This document shows positions 16,774-25,439 of a DNA stretch of 64,000 nt, piece after piece (positions within the stretch are counted from its first letter, which is position 1; the number at the start of each line of letters is the position of its first letter). The DNA lies in assembly GCA_026005015.1 (NCBI GenBank), contig BPKG01000001.1:1245501-1309500 (forward strand), written 5' to 3'. The position numbers were made by a program, and so were the translations under genes. The DNA comes from Burkholderiales bacterium (GTDB taxonomy: Bacteria > Pseudomonadota > Gammaproteobacteria > Burkholderiales > UBA6910). The notes beneath the pieces were generated by a model that did no database searches, was not told the origin of the DNA, and worked only from the letters and a program-made list of their open reading frames with translations.

Positions 16774-17217
16774 CTAGTTTTTCACGATCAGCACCACGCC
16801 GGCGATCAGCATCAGGGCGCCGGCGACCCGCAGCCCGCTCATGGGCCGCACGGGATAGCCCAGCACGCCGAAGTGGTCGAGCAGCATCGAGGCCGCGATC
16901 TGGCCGGTCACCACCAGCACGAACAGGGTCGCCGCACCCAGCGCCGGACCGGCCACCAGCGTCACCACCACGACGGCGGCGCCGATGGCTCCACCTAGCC
17001 AGGCCCACGCCGGCACCGAGGCCATCGCCGCGGCCGAAGGCCACGGCACCCGCAGCACCGCCAGCACCAGCAACACGCACAGGAGCCCCACCACCATGTT
17101 GGCGAGCCCGGCGAGGAGCGGTTCCCCGAGCAGGGCGCGCAGGGAGGCGTTGATGCCGACCTGCACCGGCATCAGCGCGCCGATCAGCAGGGCGAGCGCG
17201 GAGAGCACGAGCTTCAT
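16774..17217 (-). CDS. Small DMT-superfamily membrane protein (YdcZ/DUF606)
   Basis: A 147-residue protein with five hydrophobic helices and the pattern MPVQVGINASLRALLGEP in helix 1, typical of the YdcZ half-size drug/metabolite transporter family. GAALGAATLFVLVVTGQIAAS-like sequence in the middle and a C-terminal LMLIAGVVLIVKN helix complete the fold. No substrate is known for most members. It is probably cotranscribed with the quinone reductase gene 16 bp downstream. Confidence 0.85.
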   Translation of the reverse strand: MKLVLSALALLIGALMPVQVGINASLRALLGEPLLAGLANMVVGLLCVLLVLAVLRVPWPSAAAMASVPAWAWLGGAIGAAVVVVTLVAGPALGAATLFVLVVTGQIAASMLLDHFGVLGYPVRPMSGLRVAGALMLIAGVVLIVKN

Positions 17218-17296
17218 GGGCGTCCTTTCTTGTTTCTCGTGGCAAACGGGTCACGCGGGCAAGACCGGCAACGGCCCGCGCCAAGGATACCGCAAG

Positions 17297-17794
17297 CTAT
17301 GCCCGAGCGCCGCGACGGGCCTGGCGCGCGATGGCGACGGCAAGCCCGGCCAGGAGCAGGTAAAACACCAGGGACCAGCCGGGAATCGTGAGGCCGAGAA
17401 AGCTCCACTGGGTGTCGCTGCACTCGCCGCTGCCGCGGAACACCAGCGCCAGCGTCTCGGAAAGCGGCAGGGTATCCAGCATAAAATACAGATCCGCGCC
17501 GCAGTCGGCCACCTGGGGCGGCGCGCCGAACTGCACCCAGAGATGGCGCACCGCGATGACCGCACCCACCGCCGCGACTATCGTCAGGACGCCGGCATAG
17601 AGCGCCGCGCCGCGGGGCCCCGGCCCATGGGCCGCCGCCAGCAGAAACAAGGCGCCCAGCACGATGAAGATCACCCGCTGGAAGATGCAAAGGGGGCAGG
17701 GTTCGAGCCCCTGGCCGTGTTGGAGGTAGAGGGCGTAGCCCAGCACGCCCAGGCACAGGAGGAAACCCGCAAAGAAGCCTGCTCGCGTCCGCAT
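17297..17794 (-). CDS. dsbB: Disulfide bond formation protein DsbB
   Basis: An inner-membrane thiol oxidase that reoxidises DsbA and passes electrons to quinone. The 165-residue product has four hydrophobic helices. The first periplasmic redox pair is in EPCPLCIFQR. The second pair is in the loop containing VADCGADLYF and GECSDTQWSF. Length and spacing match the family. No dsbA is in the window. It lies 3 bp downstream of the dioxygenase gene end, on the same strand. Confidence 0.92.
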   Translation of the reverse strand: MRTRAGFFAGFLLCLGVLGYALYLQHGQGLEPCPLCIFQRVIFIVLGALFLLAAAHGPGPRGAALYAGVLTIVAAVGAVIAVRHLWVQFGAPPQVADCGADLYFMLDTLPLSETLALVFRGSGECSDTQWSFLGLTIPGWSLVFYLLLAGLAVAIARQARRGARA

Positions 17795-17805
17795 CCGTCA
17801 TCGCC

Positions 17806-18580
17806 TTAATGGAACCGGTACACGTCCATGGCGAGAATACCGTGGGCGAAGCTCCGATGCACCCGCTCGCCCCGGCCCCCCCGCCCCCAAGGCCACGAAG
17901 AGGGGCAGCAAGTGCTCCTCGGTGGGGTGGTTGTGGGCCGCCTGGGGTCCCTGCCGGCGATAGGCGAGCAAGGTTTCCGTGTCTCCCGCCTCCACGTGCC
18001 GCGCCAGCCAGTCGCTGAACTCGGCCACCCAGGCGGGCGGCGCAGCGTCCAGGGCATAACGGCCGAACTCGTACAGATTGTGAGTGGCGGAGCCGCTCGC
18101 CAGCACCAGGATCCCCTCCTCCCGCAGGGGTGCCAGCGCCTCGCCCAGGTGCAAATGATGGCGCGGCCCCAAGTGGGGCTGGATCGAGAGCTGCACGACC
18201 GGCACGTCGGCCTGGGGGAACATGATGAGCAGCGGGACCCACGCGCCGTGGTCGAGGCCGCGCTCGGCGTCGATCGCGGCCTCGAAGCCTTCGGCCTCCA
18301 GCGCCTCGACGGCCCGCTGTGCCAGCTCGGGAGCGCCGGGAGCAGGGTACTTGAAGGCGTAAAGCTCGTGGGGGAAGCCCCAGAAATCGTGGATCGTGGA
18401 AGGGTTGTACGCCCCGGTCACGTGGGGTATCACCGTCGCCCAGTGGGCGGAGACCGCCAGCACCGCCCGCGGCCGCTCCAGTTCACGTCCGAGGGTGCGC
18501 AGGAAATCCCGCGCCGCGGTGGGCTCCAGGGGCAGGGTGGGCGCCCCGTGGGAGACGAACAGGACCGGCTGCCGCTTCAT
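17806..18580 (-). CDS. LigB/DODA-type extradiol dioxygenase (YgiD-like), C-terminal frameshift
   Basis: A class III extradiol ring-cleavage dioxygenase-like protein. It begins MKRQPVLFVSHGAPTLPLEP with metal-site His in SHGAP. The motif AVSAHWAT, GLDHGAWVPL, ASGSATHNL and HNHPTEEHLLPLFVALGAGG follow. The expected ending GERVHRSFAHGILAMDVYRFH is present but in the next frame, ending with TAA at 17806-17808. The shift falls in a G-rich run near 17868-17882. The uncorrected frame instead ends in a nonsense tail at 17798. I therefore give the corrected extent. The true substrate is unknown. Confidence 0.85.
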
Positions 18581-18598
18581 TCGCCGCTCACCCGCGGA

Positions 18599-19372
18599 TC
18601 ATTCCATGTGCCAGCCGTGGCTCACGATAAGGGACTGCCCCGTGAGGGCGTTAGTGGAGAAAGCCGCCAGGAATAGGGCCGCCTCCGCGACCTCTTCCTC
18701 CGTGGTGAACTCACCGTCCACCGTGTCCTTGAGGAAGATCTTCCTGGCCACCTCCTCTTCGCTGATGCCCTGCTCCTTCGCGAGCTGGGGGATCTGCTGC
18801 CTGACCAGGGGCGTCAGCACGAAGCCGGGGCAGATCACGTTCACCCGGATGCCGTGCTCGGCCCCCTCCTTGGCCGCCGTCCGGGCGAGCCCCAAGATGC
18901 CGTGCTTGGCGGCGGTATAGGGCGCCTTGAGGGGCGAAGCCACCTTGGAATGCACCGAGCCCATGTACAGAAGGACGCCGCCGCGCCCCTGGCGGATCAT
19001 CCGGCGCATGGCCGCCCGCGTCACGAGAAAAGCCGCGTCCAGATGCACCGCCACCACTTTGCGCCAGTTCTCGTAGGAGAGGTCCACGATCCTGTCCAGG
19101 TGCTGGATGCCGGCGTTGGACACCGCGATGTCCAGCCCGCCGAAGCGCTCCACCGTCTTCGCGAAGCCCTCCTCCACGTGGGCCTCGTTGGTCACGTCCA
19201 TGCCCACGGCGAGGGCGTTCGGGCCCAGCTCCGCCGCCACGGCCTGGGCCTGCTTGAGGTTCAGATCGGCCACGGCCACCCGGGCGCCCTCGCGCAGGAA
19301 GATCGTGGCGATGGCCTTGCCCAGGCCGCTCGCCGCGCCGGTTACCAGCGCCACCTTGTCTTTGAGCTTCAT
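18599..19372 (-). CDS. bdhA: 3-hydroxybutyrate dehydrogenase
   Basis: A short-chain dehydrogenase of 257 residues that interconverts 3-hydroxybutyrate and acetoacetate with NAD, in PHB turnover. It has TGAASGLGKAIA at 11-22, NAG, catalytic MGSVHSK serine, and the YTAAKHG Tyr-Lys pair. The stretch LVRQQIPQLAKEQGISEEEV and the C-terminal HGWHME ending are typical of bacterial BDH. The ATG at 19372 overlaps the stop of the patatin gene by four bases (ATGA). The frame is open further upstream, but that part only antisenses or overlaps the neighbour. Confidence 0.9.
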   Translation of the reverse strand: MKLKDKVALVTGAASGLGKAIATIFLREGARVAVADLNLKQAQAVAAELGPNALAVGMDVTNEAHVEEGFAKTVERFGGLDIAVSNAGIQHLDRIVDLSYENWRKVVAVHLDAAFLVTRAAMRRMIRQGRGGVLLYMGSVHSKVASPLKAPYTAAKHGILGLARTAAKEGAEHGIRVNVICPGFVLTPLVRQQIPQLAKEQGISEEEVARKIFLKDTVDGEFTTEEEVAEAALFLAAFSTNALTGQSLIVSHGWHME

Positions 19373-20541
19373 GGCTTCCCCTCGCCTTCCGTAATCTCGT
19401 GCACCACCGCTCCCGTGCCGGGCGGCACCGGCTCGAGCCAGGGCTTGCGCTCGAGGACCCGGCACGCGTCCCGGTACCCCTTGGTCCAGCGCGCGTCGAT
19501 GGCGCAGCGGGAAAAATCGATGTCCTTGGTCTCCAGCTCCCACGGTCGGTCGGCGTAACCGAGGTGCACCACCTCCATGGTGGTCTGGCAACCGAGCCCC
19601 GCCAGCTTGCGCACCAGCGGGTCCTGCTGCAACTCCGGGCTCAGGCGCGTGTACAGCGCCTGCACCGCCCGGCGCAGATTGTGCACTCTTGCGTAGTCTT
19701 CCAGGTGCTGGCGCGAGCGGCTGGCGTAGGCGATGCTCTTGCGCCGGGACAGCACCTCCGCGATCGTCGCCGGCTCCGCTCCCGCGGGATCGAAAAGGTC
19801 CACCATGAAACAAAGGGTCGACACCCGCGGATAATCGTCCAGGACGATCTCCAGCGGCGTGTTGGAGTAGATGCCCCCGTCCCAGTACAGTTCCCCGTCC
19901 ACCCGCACCGGCGGGAAGCCCGGCGGGAGCGCGCCGCTCGCCATGATATGCTCGGGGCCGATGCGCTGAAAGCGGGTGTCAAAATAGCGCAGCTTTCCCG
20001 TCCTCACGTGGACGGCCCCGACGGAGAGCCGGGTTCGTCCGTCGTTCAGCCGGTCGAAGTCCACCAGCTCGAGCAGCGTCTCCTTGAGCGGCGCCGTATC
20101 GTAGAAACCCAGGGATTCGGGCGCCTCGGAATTGAACATCCATGGCAGGCGCGGGGTAAAGAATCCGGGACGGCCGGCAAGGATGGCGTTGCACGCCGCG
20201 AGCCAGCCGGACCATTGCCGCATGGCCGGCGGCGCGCCATCGCTTTCGACGCAGTCGCGGTCGGCCACCTTCTGCCAGAACGCCCGCAGTCTTTCGGTCC
20301 GGGCGCCGGGAGGAGTGCCGGCGATCAAGGCGCCGTTGATGGCGCCGATGGACGTGCCCGCGACCCAATCGGGTGCGAAGCCGTGCTCCTCCAGCGCCTG
20401 ATAGACGCCCGCCTGGTACGCACCCAGCGCCCCGCCCCCCTGGAGAGTGAGCGCGAGCCGCCTGATCTGCGGCCGGGCCGCGAACAAGCCCCGAGCTTCG
20501 GCGTTGGCACGCTCCTCATTCCCGTCAGGCGTCGGCCCCAT
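19369..20541 (-). CDS. Patatin-like phospholipase (with DUF3734-like C-terminus)
   Basis: A serine-aspartate hydrolase of about 390 residues. It has the oxyanion motif QGGGALGAYQAGV, nucleophile GTSIG, and the DGGIYSNTPL Asp motif. The second half (YARVHNLRRAVQALYTRL, MEVVHLGYADRPWELETKDIDFS) matches the extension found in patatins next to bdhA in PHB-storing proteobacteria. A role in granule or lipid turnover is inferred from that pairing. I prefer the ATG at 20541. A TTG at 20562 overlapping the upstream rhodanese stop is an alternative. Confidence 0.88.
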   Translation of the reverse strand: MGPTPDGNEERANAEARGLFAARPQIRRLALTLQGGGALGAYQAGVYQALEEHGFAPDWVAGTSIGAINGALIAGTPPGARTERLRAFWQKVADRDCVESDGAPPAMRQWSGWLAACNAILAGRPGFFTPRLPWMFNSEAPESLGFYDTAPLKETLLELVDFDRLNDGRTRLSVGAVHVRTGKLRYFDTRFQRIGPEHIMASGALPPGFPPVRVDGELYWDGGIYSNTPLEIVLDDYPRVSTLCFMVDLFDPAGAEPATIAEVLSRRKSIAYASRSRQHLEDYARVHNLRRAVQALYTRLSPELQQDPLVRKLAGLGCQTTMEVVHLGYADRPWELETKDIDFSRCAIDARWTKGYRDACRVLERKPWLEPVPPGTGAVVHEITEGEGKP

Positions 20542-20558
20542 CTCCGCGATCCGTCCCT

Positions 20559-21032
20559 TCAAGCGGCATCCCCCAGATTATCCCCGCTTAAGGTCTCCAG
20601 GGCGAACCCCGCTGCCACCCACGCGTCGATGCCCCCGGCGAGGGGACGCACCCGGCGGAATCCCCGCGCCGCCAGTAGTCGCGCCACCTTGACTGCGGTC
20701 GCTTCGTTCGGGCAGGCGCACTAGACAATCATATCCTGTCCGGGCGGGATGTCGTCGACGGCGCGTTCCAGGTCGTCCAGGTCTACGGGCCGCGCGCCAG
20801 GAATGCGCCGTCCGTCCCAATACCAGGCGTAATCCCCGAGGGTCGAGGCGACGATGGCGGCACCCAGCGCCAGCACGCCGAAGGCGGGGTGCCCCGCGGC
20901 CATCGCCCCCGCCAGGAGCAGCACCGGCAGCGCGGGAAGCGGCGCGCCCACCTGCTCCAGGAACACCGCGATAAACACGGCGACGAGACCGTGCTGCTCG
21001 AAAAAGGCGAGGACCTGTTCCACGGCGGTCAC
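20559..21032 (-). pseudogene. DedA-rhodanese fusion gene with internal deletion and amber codon
   Basis: The reading frame begins with a DedA/SNARE-associated N-terminus (MTAVEQVLAFFEQHGLVAVF ... GDYAWYW) and jumps without a shift to the middle of a rhodanese domain (RRIPGARPVDLDDLERAVDD). A TAG follows DMIV, where the family has Tyr before the active-site Cys. Beyond the TAG the same frame continues CACPNEATAVKVARLLAARG to a TGA at 20559. About 130 residues of DedA membrane domain are absent. The 3' end touches the patatin gene, and the start overlaps the glutathionyl-hydroquinone reductase stop. Confidence 0.85.
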
Positions 21033-21991
21033 GCCGGGCCGAAACGGCCGCGGTCATGGGGCTTGACGAGATCGACCAGGGGCCCTTTGGGCACGATGCG
21101 CGTGGGATTGACGTGCGGATGGCTCATGTAATAGTGGCGCTTGATATGGTCCATCTTCACGGTTTCCGCGATTCCCGGCACCTGGTACAGATCGCGCAGG
21201 TAGTTGGAGAGGTTGGGATAGTCCTCGATGCGCCGCAGGTTGCACTTGAAGTGACCATGGTACACCGCGTCGAAGCGCACGAGGGTCGTGAACAGGCGCC
21301 AGTCCGCCTCGGTCGGCACGCCGCCGACGAGATAGCGGGCGTCCGCGAGCCGCCGCTCCAGGGTGTCCAGGGCGTCGAACAGCCGGTCGAAAGCCGCCTC
21401 GTAGGCCTTTTGCGTCGTGGCGAAGCCGCAGCGATAGACCCCGTTGTTCACGTGGGCGTACACGTAGTCGTTGACCGCGTCGATCTCCTTACGCAGCCGC
21501 ACCGGGTAGTAGTCGGCCCGGACCTCGGTGAAAGCGTCGAAGGCCGAGTTCAACATGCGGATGATGTCGGCGGACTCGTTGCTCACGATGGTATGCGTCT
21601 TCGTGTCCCACAGCACGGGAACCGTCACCCGGCCGGTGTAATCGGGCTTCGCGGCGGTGTAGACCTGGTGCAGGTGCCCGAAGCCGTTGACGCGATCTGG
21701 AAGGCTGGGGCTGAAAGCCCATCCTTCGTCCGACATGATCGGCTCCACCACGGATACCGGCACCGCCGCTTCCAGCCTCTTGAGGCTGCGGAAGATGAGG
21801 GCACGGTGGGCCCAGGGGCAGGCATAGGAGACGTAGAGGTGGTACCGCCCGGGCTCGGTCTCGAATCCCGACGAGCCGTCCGCCGTCACCCAGCGGCGAA
21901 ACCGGGCTTCGGCGCGGACGAACTCGCCTTCGGTCCGGCCGGTGTCGTACCACCCCGGCGTCCATTTGCCTTGGATCAATGCCCCCGTCAT
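21029..21991 (-). CDS. Glutathionyl-hydroquinone reductase (xi-class GST, YqjG-like)
   Basis: Reduces glutathionyl-hydroquinones using glutathione. The 320-residue product has the N-terminal thioredoxin-fold active site SYACPWAHR (C58). It also has PVLWDTKTHTIVSNESADII around the glutathione site and the family-specific C-terminal helical part (GVYRCGFATTQKAYE, EADWRLFTTLVRFD, VYHGHFKCNLRRIEDYPNL). Length matches YqjG/EcmB. It sits in a cluster of quinone-handling enzymes (Qor, WrbA), so quinone detoxification is a fair inference. Confidence 0.94.
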   Translation of the reverse strand: MTGALIQGKWTPGWYDTGRTEGEFVRAEARFRRWVTADGSSGFETEPGRYHLYVSYACPWAHRALIFRSLKRLEAAVPVSVVEPIMSDEGWAFSPSLPDRVNGFGHLHQVYTAAKPDYTGRVTVPVLWDTKTHTIVSNESADIIRMLNSAFDAFTEVRADYYPVRLRKEIDAVNDYVYAHVNNGVYRCGFATTQKAYEAAFDRLFDALDTLERRLADARYLVGGVPTEADWRLFTTLVRFDAVYHGHFKCNLRRIEDYPNLSNYLRDLYQVPGIAETVKMDHIKRHYYMSHPHVNPTRIVPKGPLVDLVKPHDRGRFGPA

Positions 21992-22011
21992 GAAGAGAAG
22001 ACGATCCCTGC

Positions 22012-22046
22012 TTTATCCGTGAAAATCCGTGCCCATCCGTGGCTCA
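22012..22046. repeat. Short intergenic repeat with three ATCCGTG units
   Basis: TTATCCGTGAAAATCCGTGC followed by CCATCCGTGGCT contains ATCCGTG three times at 10-bp spacing. I have met similar sequence between genes in many proteobacteria. It has no coding potential, and its role is unknown. Confidence 0.6.
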
Positions 22047-22120
22047 TAGATCCCGGTGAGCGGTGCGCCAAGGCGCACGTTCAGCGCACCGGGGAAGCCC
22101 TACGCAATCGACGGGCCGCC

Positions 22121-22746
22121 TCACGCGCTGCCGCTCTTGAGCCGCTTGGCGATCTGGGCCACGTGGCGCCCTTGGAAGCGGGCGATGGCCAGCTCGTTCT
22201 CGCTGGGCTGGCGCGAGCCGTCGGCATCGGTGATGGTGGTCGCGCCGTAAGGCGTGCCGCCCGTGATCTCCTTCATGGTGAGCAGCCGCTGCTCGGAGTA
22301 CGGCACGCCCACGATCACCATGCCCTGGTGCAGCAGGGTCGAGTGGAAGCTGGTGAGGGTGGTCTCCTGGCCCCCGTGCTGGCTGGCGGTGGAAGTGAAG
22401 ACGCTGCCCACCTTGCCGATCAGGGCGCCCTTCATCCACAAGCCGCCGGTCTGGTCGAGGAAGTTGCGCATCTGGGCCGCCATGTTGCCGAACCGAGTGG
22501 GCGTGCCGAAGAGGATGGCGTCGGCCTCCGCGAGCTGCTCGGGCCGGATGACCGGCACGTGGGCGAAAGCCTCCCGGGCCTTCTTGGCGCCGCTTTTCTC
22601 CAGGACGTCGTCCGGCACCAGCTCGGGCACCTGGTACAGGGTCACCTCGGTCCCTCCACCTCCCGGGCGCCGGCGGCGACCGCCTCCGCCATCTTGTAGA
22701 CATGGCCGTACATGCTGTAGAACACGACTTGAATCTTGGTCGTCAT
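22121..22746 (-). CDS. wrbA: WrbA-type NAD(P)H:quinone oxidoreductase, one frameshift near 22652
   Basis: A flavodoxin-like FMN quinone reductase. The first segment [20 protein letters not shown] (from ATG 22746) holds the flavin phosphate loop and runs to EVEG. One missing G in a short G-run near 22652 moves the rest into another frame. That rest reads [54 protein letters not shown] and [12 protein letters not shown], all strong WrbA motifs. With one base restored the protein would be about 208 residues with normal ends. I read this as a sequencing or consensus artefact, or a very recent mutation. Confidence 0.85.
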
Positions 22747-22873
22747 GCAAGCCTCCATGAATGTCGTTCAATGACTTCCCGTCCCCGGCGATTCCGTAGC
22801 GCGGCAATCCGTTGCCGCGAACACCTCCGGGCCCGGCAATGCCGGCAAGGGATCGCCGGCCTACGAAATCGGG

Positions 22874-23593
22874 TCATGGCAGATCGAACACGAGCACCTC
22901 GGCCCCTTCGCCCTGGTCGAGAACGATCTCGTCCACGTCCCTTGGCCTTGAGGGCATCGCCTCGCTTCAGCAGCTCGACCGTTCACCGTCACCTGCCCCC
23001 GCGCCACGTGCACGTAGGCCCGCCGTCCCGGCGCCGAGGCGATGCACGGCCCGCTTCGGCCCATCGAGCAACGCGGCGTAAAGACGGGCGTCCTGGTGGA
23101 TCGTGACGGAGCCGTCCCGGCCGTCGGGGGAGGCGACCAGGCGCAGCCGCCCCCGCTTTTCGGCCTCCGGGAAGTGCCTCTGTTCGTAGCCGGGCGCGAG
23201 CCCCCGGCGCTCGGGCACGATCCAGATCTGGAGCAGGTGCACCGGGCTCTCGCCTCGAGGCGTTGTACTCGCTGTGGATCGATCCCCGTGCCCGGCGCTC
23301 ATGCGCTGCACGTCGCCGCGGATGGATGACGGAGCTGTTCCCCATGCTGTCCCGGTGGGCGAGCGCCCCCTCCAGCACGTAGGTGATGATCTCCATGTCC
23401 CGGTGCCCGTGGGGATCGAAGCCCCGGCCCGGCTGCACCCAGTCTTCGTTGATGACCCGCAGCGCCCCGAACCCCATGTGCCGGGGGTCGTAGTACTCGG
23501 CGAACGAAAAGCTGTGATAGCTGTCCAGCCAGCCGTGGTGGGCATGACCGCGCTCTCCGCTCCTGCGCGAACCTCGAGCATCGGCGACTCCAT
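22874..23593 (-). pseudogene. Second pirin-like (YhhW type) gene, several frameshifts
   Basis: Conserved cupin sequence is scattered over frames. [13 protein letters not shown] is at the start. [20 protein letters not shown] and [20 protein letters not shown] (metal ligands) follow. After a shift come HSEYNAS and [20 protein letters not shown] with [20 protein letters not shown]. After further shifts come [18 protein letters not shown] and the terminal EVLVFDLP before TGA at 22874. At least four indels are needed. The intact protein would be about 235 residues and nickel- or iron-binding. Confidence 0.8.
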
Positions 23594-23733
23594 ATGATCA
23601 GTCAATAGAATTGAACGCTAATTAACGCACTACCTGTCGCTCATGGTATTGTGCGCATGTTTGACGATTCATAGCGGAACATTCTGATAAAAGCATTCAA
23701 AATAAATGACTGCTCTAGAATCGACGATTTCTT

Positions 23734-24753
23734 ATGAAATTCATAGGCATGAACAAAAAGCGGAGGGCGGGCTCGAGCCTCTGGAGGGGTCTGGGCTATC
23801 GCCTGGCCCTTGTCTTCTTGGCGATGGAATGGGCGGGCGGGCGGGCCTTGGCCATGCCGCCATTGAGCCTGGGGTTAGACCACCCCCTCACCGGCCGGAT
23901 CTGGTCGCCCGGCGCCCAGCGGTTCCTCTCCTCCGGTGGCGCTCCTGGCCCGGCTCAGGGCAAGCCCACTTCGTGCTCCTCGGCGAGGTCCACGACAACG
24001 GCGACCACCACCGGATCCAGGCCTGGCTCGTGGAGCGCCTCGGGGAGGGCCGGGCACACCCCGCTGAGCCGGGGCGCCGTCGCCTTCGAGATGATCACCG
24101 CCGACGAAGCGGCCGCCCTGGAAGTCCACGCCCGAGACGATCCCGTCGATGCGGCGCGGCTGGGGGCGGCGCTGCGCTGGGAGGAACGGGGCTGGCCGGC
24201 CTGGTCCCTGTATCAGCCCATCGCGGAGGCGGCGATCAAGGCCCGCATGGCCCTCATCGCTGCCGGAGCTCCCCGGGCGCTGGAGCGGGAAGTGCGCAGC
24301 CGCGGCCTCGCGGCCCTGGACGACGAGCGGCTGCGACGGCTCGCCCTGGAAGCCTTGCCGGAAGCCGAGCGGTCAAGGCTGGAAGAGGAATTGTACGAAT
24401 CCCACTGCCGGCAGCTTCCCCGGGAAGCGCTTCCCGGCATGGTGGCGGTCCAGCAGTTGCGCGACGCCTGGATGGCGGACCGCCTGCTGGAAGGCTGGAC
24501 CCGAACGGGCGGGCCCGTGGTGGCCATCGCCGGCCGCGGCCATACCCGGCCCGATTGGGGGATCCCCCGCTATCTGGCCATCCGCGCGCCGGGGGCGCGC
24601 ATCGCGAGCGTGGCCATGGTGGAAGTGGACCCTCGCAAGCGGGCGCCGTCGGACTATGGCGACGCTCGGCAGGGCGACTACCTGGTGTTCACAGGCGCCG
24701 CACCCCGCGCCGATCCTTGCGAGGCGCTGAGGCGCCCGCGCGCTTCCGGCTAG
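23734..24753 (+). CDS. ChaN-family heme-binding-like lipoprotein/exported protein with two compensating frameshifts
   Basis: The N-terminus (MKFIGMNKKRRAGSSLWRGL, then a hydrophobic segment ending ALAM) is a signal sequence. The ChaN domain begins HPLTGRIWSPGAQRFLS. The next conserved part, AHFVLLGEVHDNGDHHRIQA, lies in a different frame between roughly 23950 and 24060. The original frame resumes at AVAFEMITADEAAALEV and runs through MVAVQQLRDAWMADRL and AGRGHTRPDWGIPRYL to the end. Two indels therefore scramble about 40 residues, including the key GEVHDN motif, if the sequence is correct. Its 3' end overlaps the convergent hypothetical gene by four bases. Confidence 0.8.
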   Translation: MKFIGMNKKRRAGSSLWRGLGYRLALVFLAMEWAGGRALAMPPLSLGLDHPLTGRIWSPGAQRFLSSGGAPGPAQGKPTSCSSARSTTTATTTGSRPGSWSASGRAGHTPLSRGAVAFEMITADEAAALEVHARDDPVDAARLGAALRWEERGWPAWSLYQPIAEAAIKARMALIAAGAPRALEREVRSRGLAALDDERLRRLALEALPEAERSRLEEELYESHCRQLPREALPGMVAVQQLRDAWMADRLLEGWTRTGGPVVAIAGRGHTRPDWGIPRYLAIRAPGARIASVAMVEVDPRKRAPSDYGDARQGDYLVFTGAAPRADPCEALRRPRASG

Positions 24754-25242
24754 AAAACGGGACGGCCGCGGCGCCCGGCGCTCTCTTCCCAGACGTCCGT
24801 GGGCTTGCCGGGCCGAGCCGGAAGCCGGGCCATGGCGTTGCGAAAGCGCAGGAGCTCGGACAGGAACAAGAGCTCGTCCATCGCGTCCACGGAGAAACCC
24901 CGGCGACAGCCCCGCTCGTCCACCACCAGGCGGGCGAGATAGGCTTCGCACTCGGGATGCCCCCACGTCAGCGCCAGGGTTTGCATCACGTGGGGGAACG
25001 CCTCGAGGGCCGCGCCCACCGGCCACCGGGCCGCCCGGCGCGGACGCCGCGCCTCGCCGAACCGGAGCCGGCGCCCGGGGCCCCGTGACCCCGTGCCCGC
25101 CGCCGTTGGACGGCCGCTGCGAACCGGACGCCCTGGAGGTCTCCGCCCATCGCTCCCCCACCAGAGTCTCCAGGCGCCGCACCCTTGTCTCCAGCGCCTC
25201 CAGCCTGTGCTCCAGCGCGCCTTGCCTTCGTCCATCCCGCAC
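24750..25242 (-). CDS. Hypothetical protein with N-terminal coiled coil, probably frameshifted
   Basis: From a GTG at 25242 one frame reads RDGRRQGALEHRLEALETRV then RRLETLVGERW, a coiled-coil heptad pattern. Near 25040-25080 the plausible frame changes and continues PVGAALEAFPHVMQTLALTW, ECEAYLARLVVDERGCRRGF and VDAMDELLFLSELLRFRNAM to a TAG at 24750. No domain is recognised. The combined product would be about 165 residues. The call rests on coding character only. Confidence 0.5.
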
Positions 25243-25439
25243 CTCGCCGCTTCTCCACCCGGGGATGGAAATACTATAGCAACCGAGCGCATGACAAGTT
25301 GTTAAAAGTTCTGTAGCTGGATTCCCGAGGGCCGCCGGAGGAAACGCGGCGCCGGGCGCAGACCCGCCGATGGAAGGCAACGCGCCGGCCGGCTTCTGCG
25401 GTCACACGGGCCGTTTCTTGCGTTAAAGTACGCCCTGGA

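Noticed and set aside
22012-22046. Possible CRISPR-like repeat
   Set aside because: Units are only 7 bp at 10-bp spacing with no spacers and no cas genes in the window.
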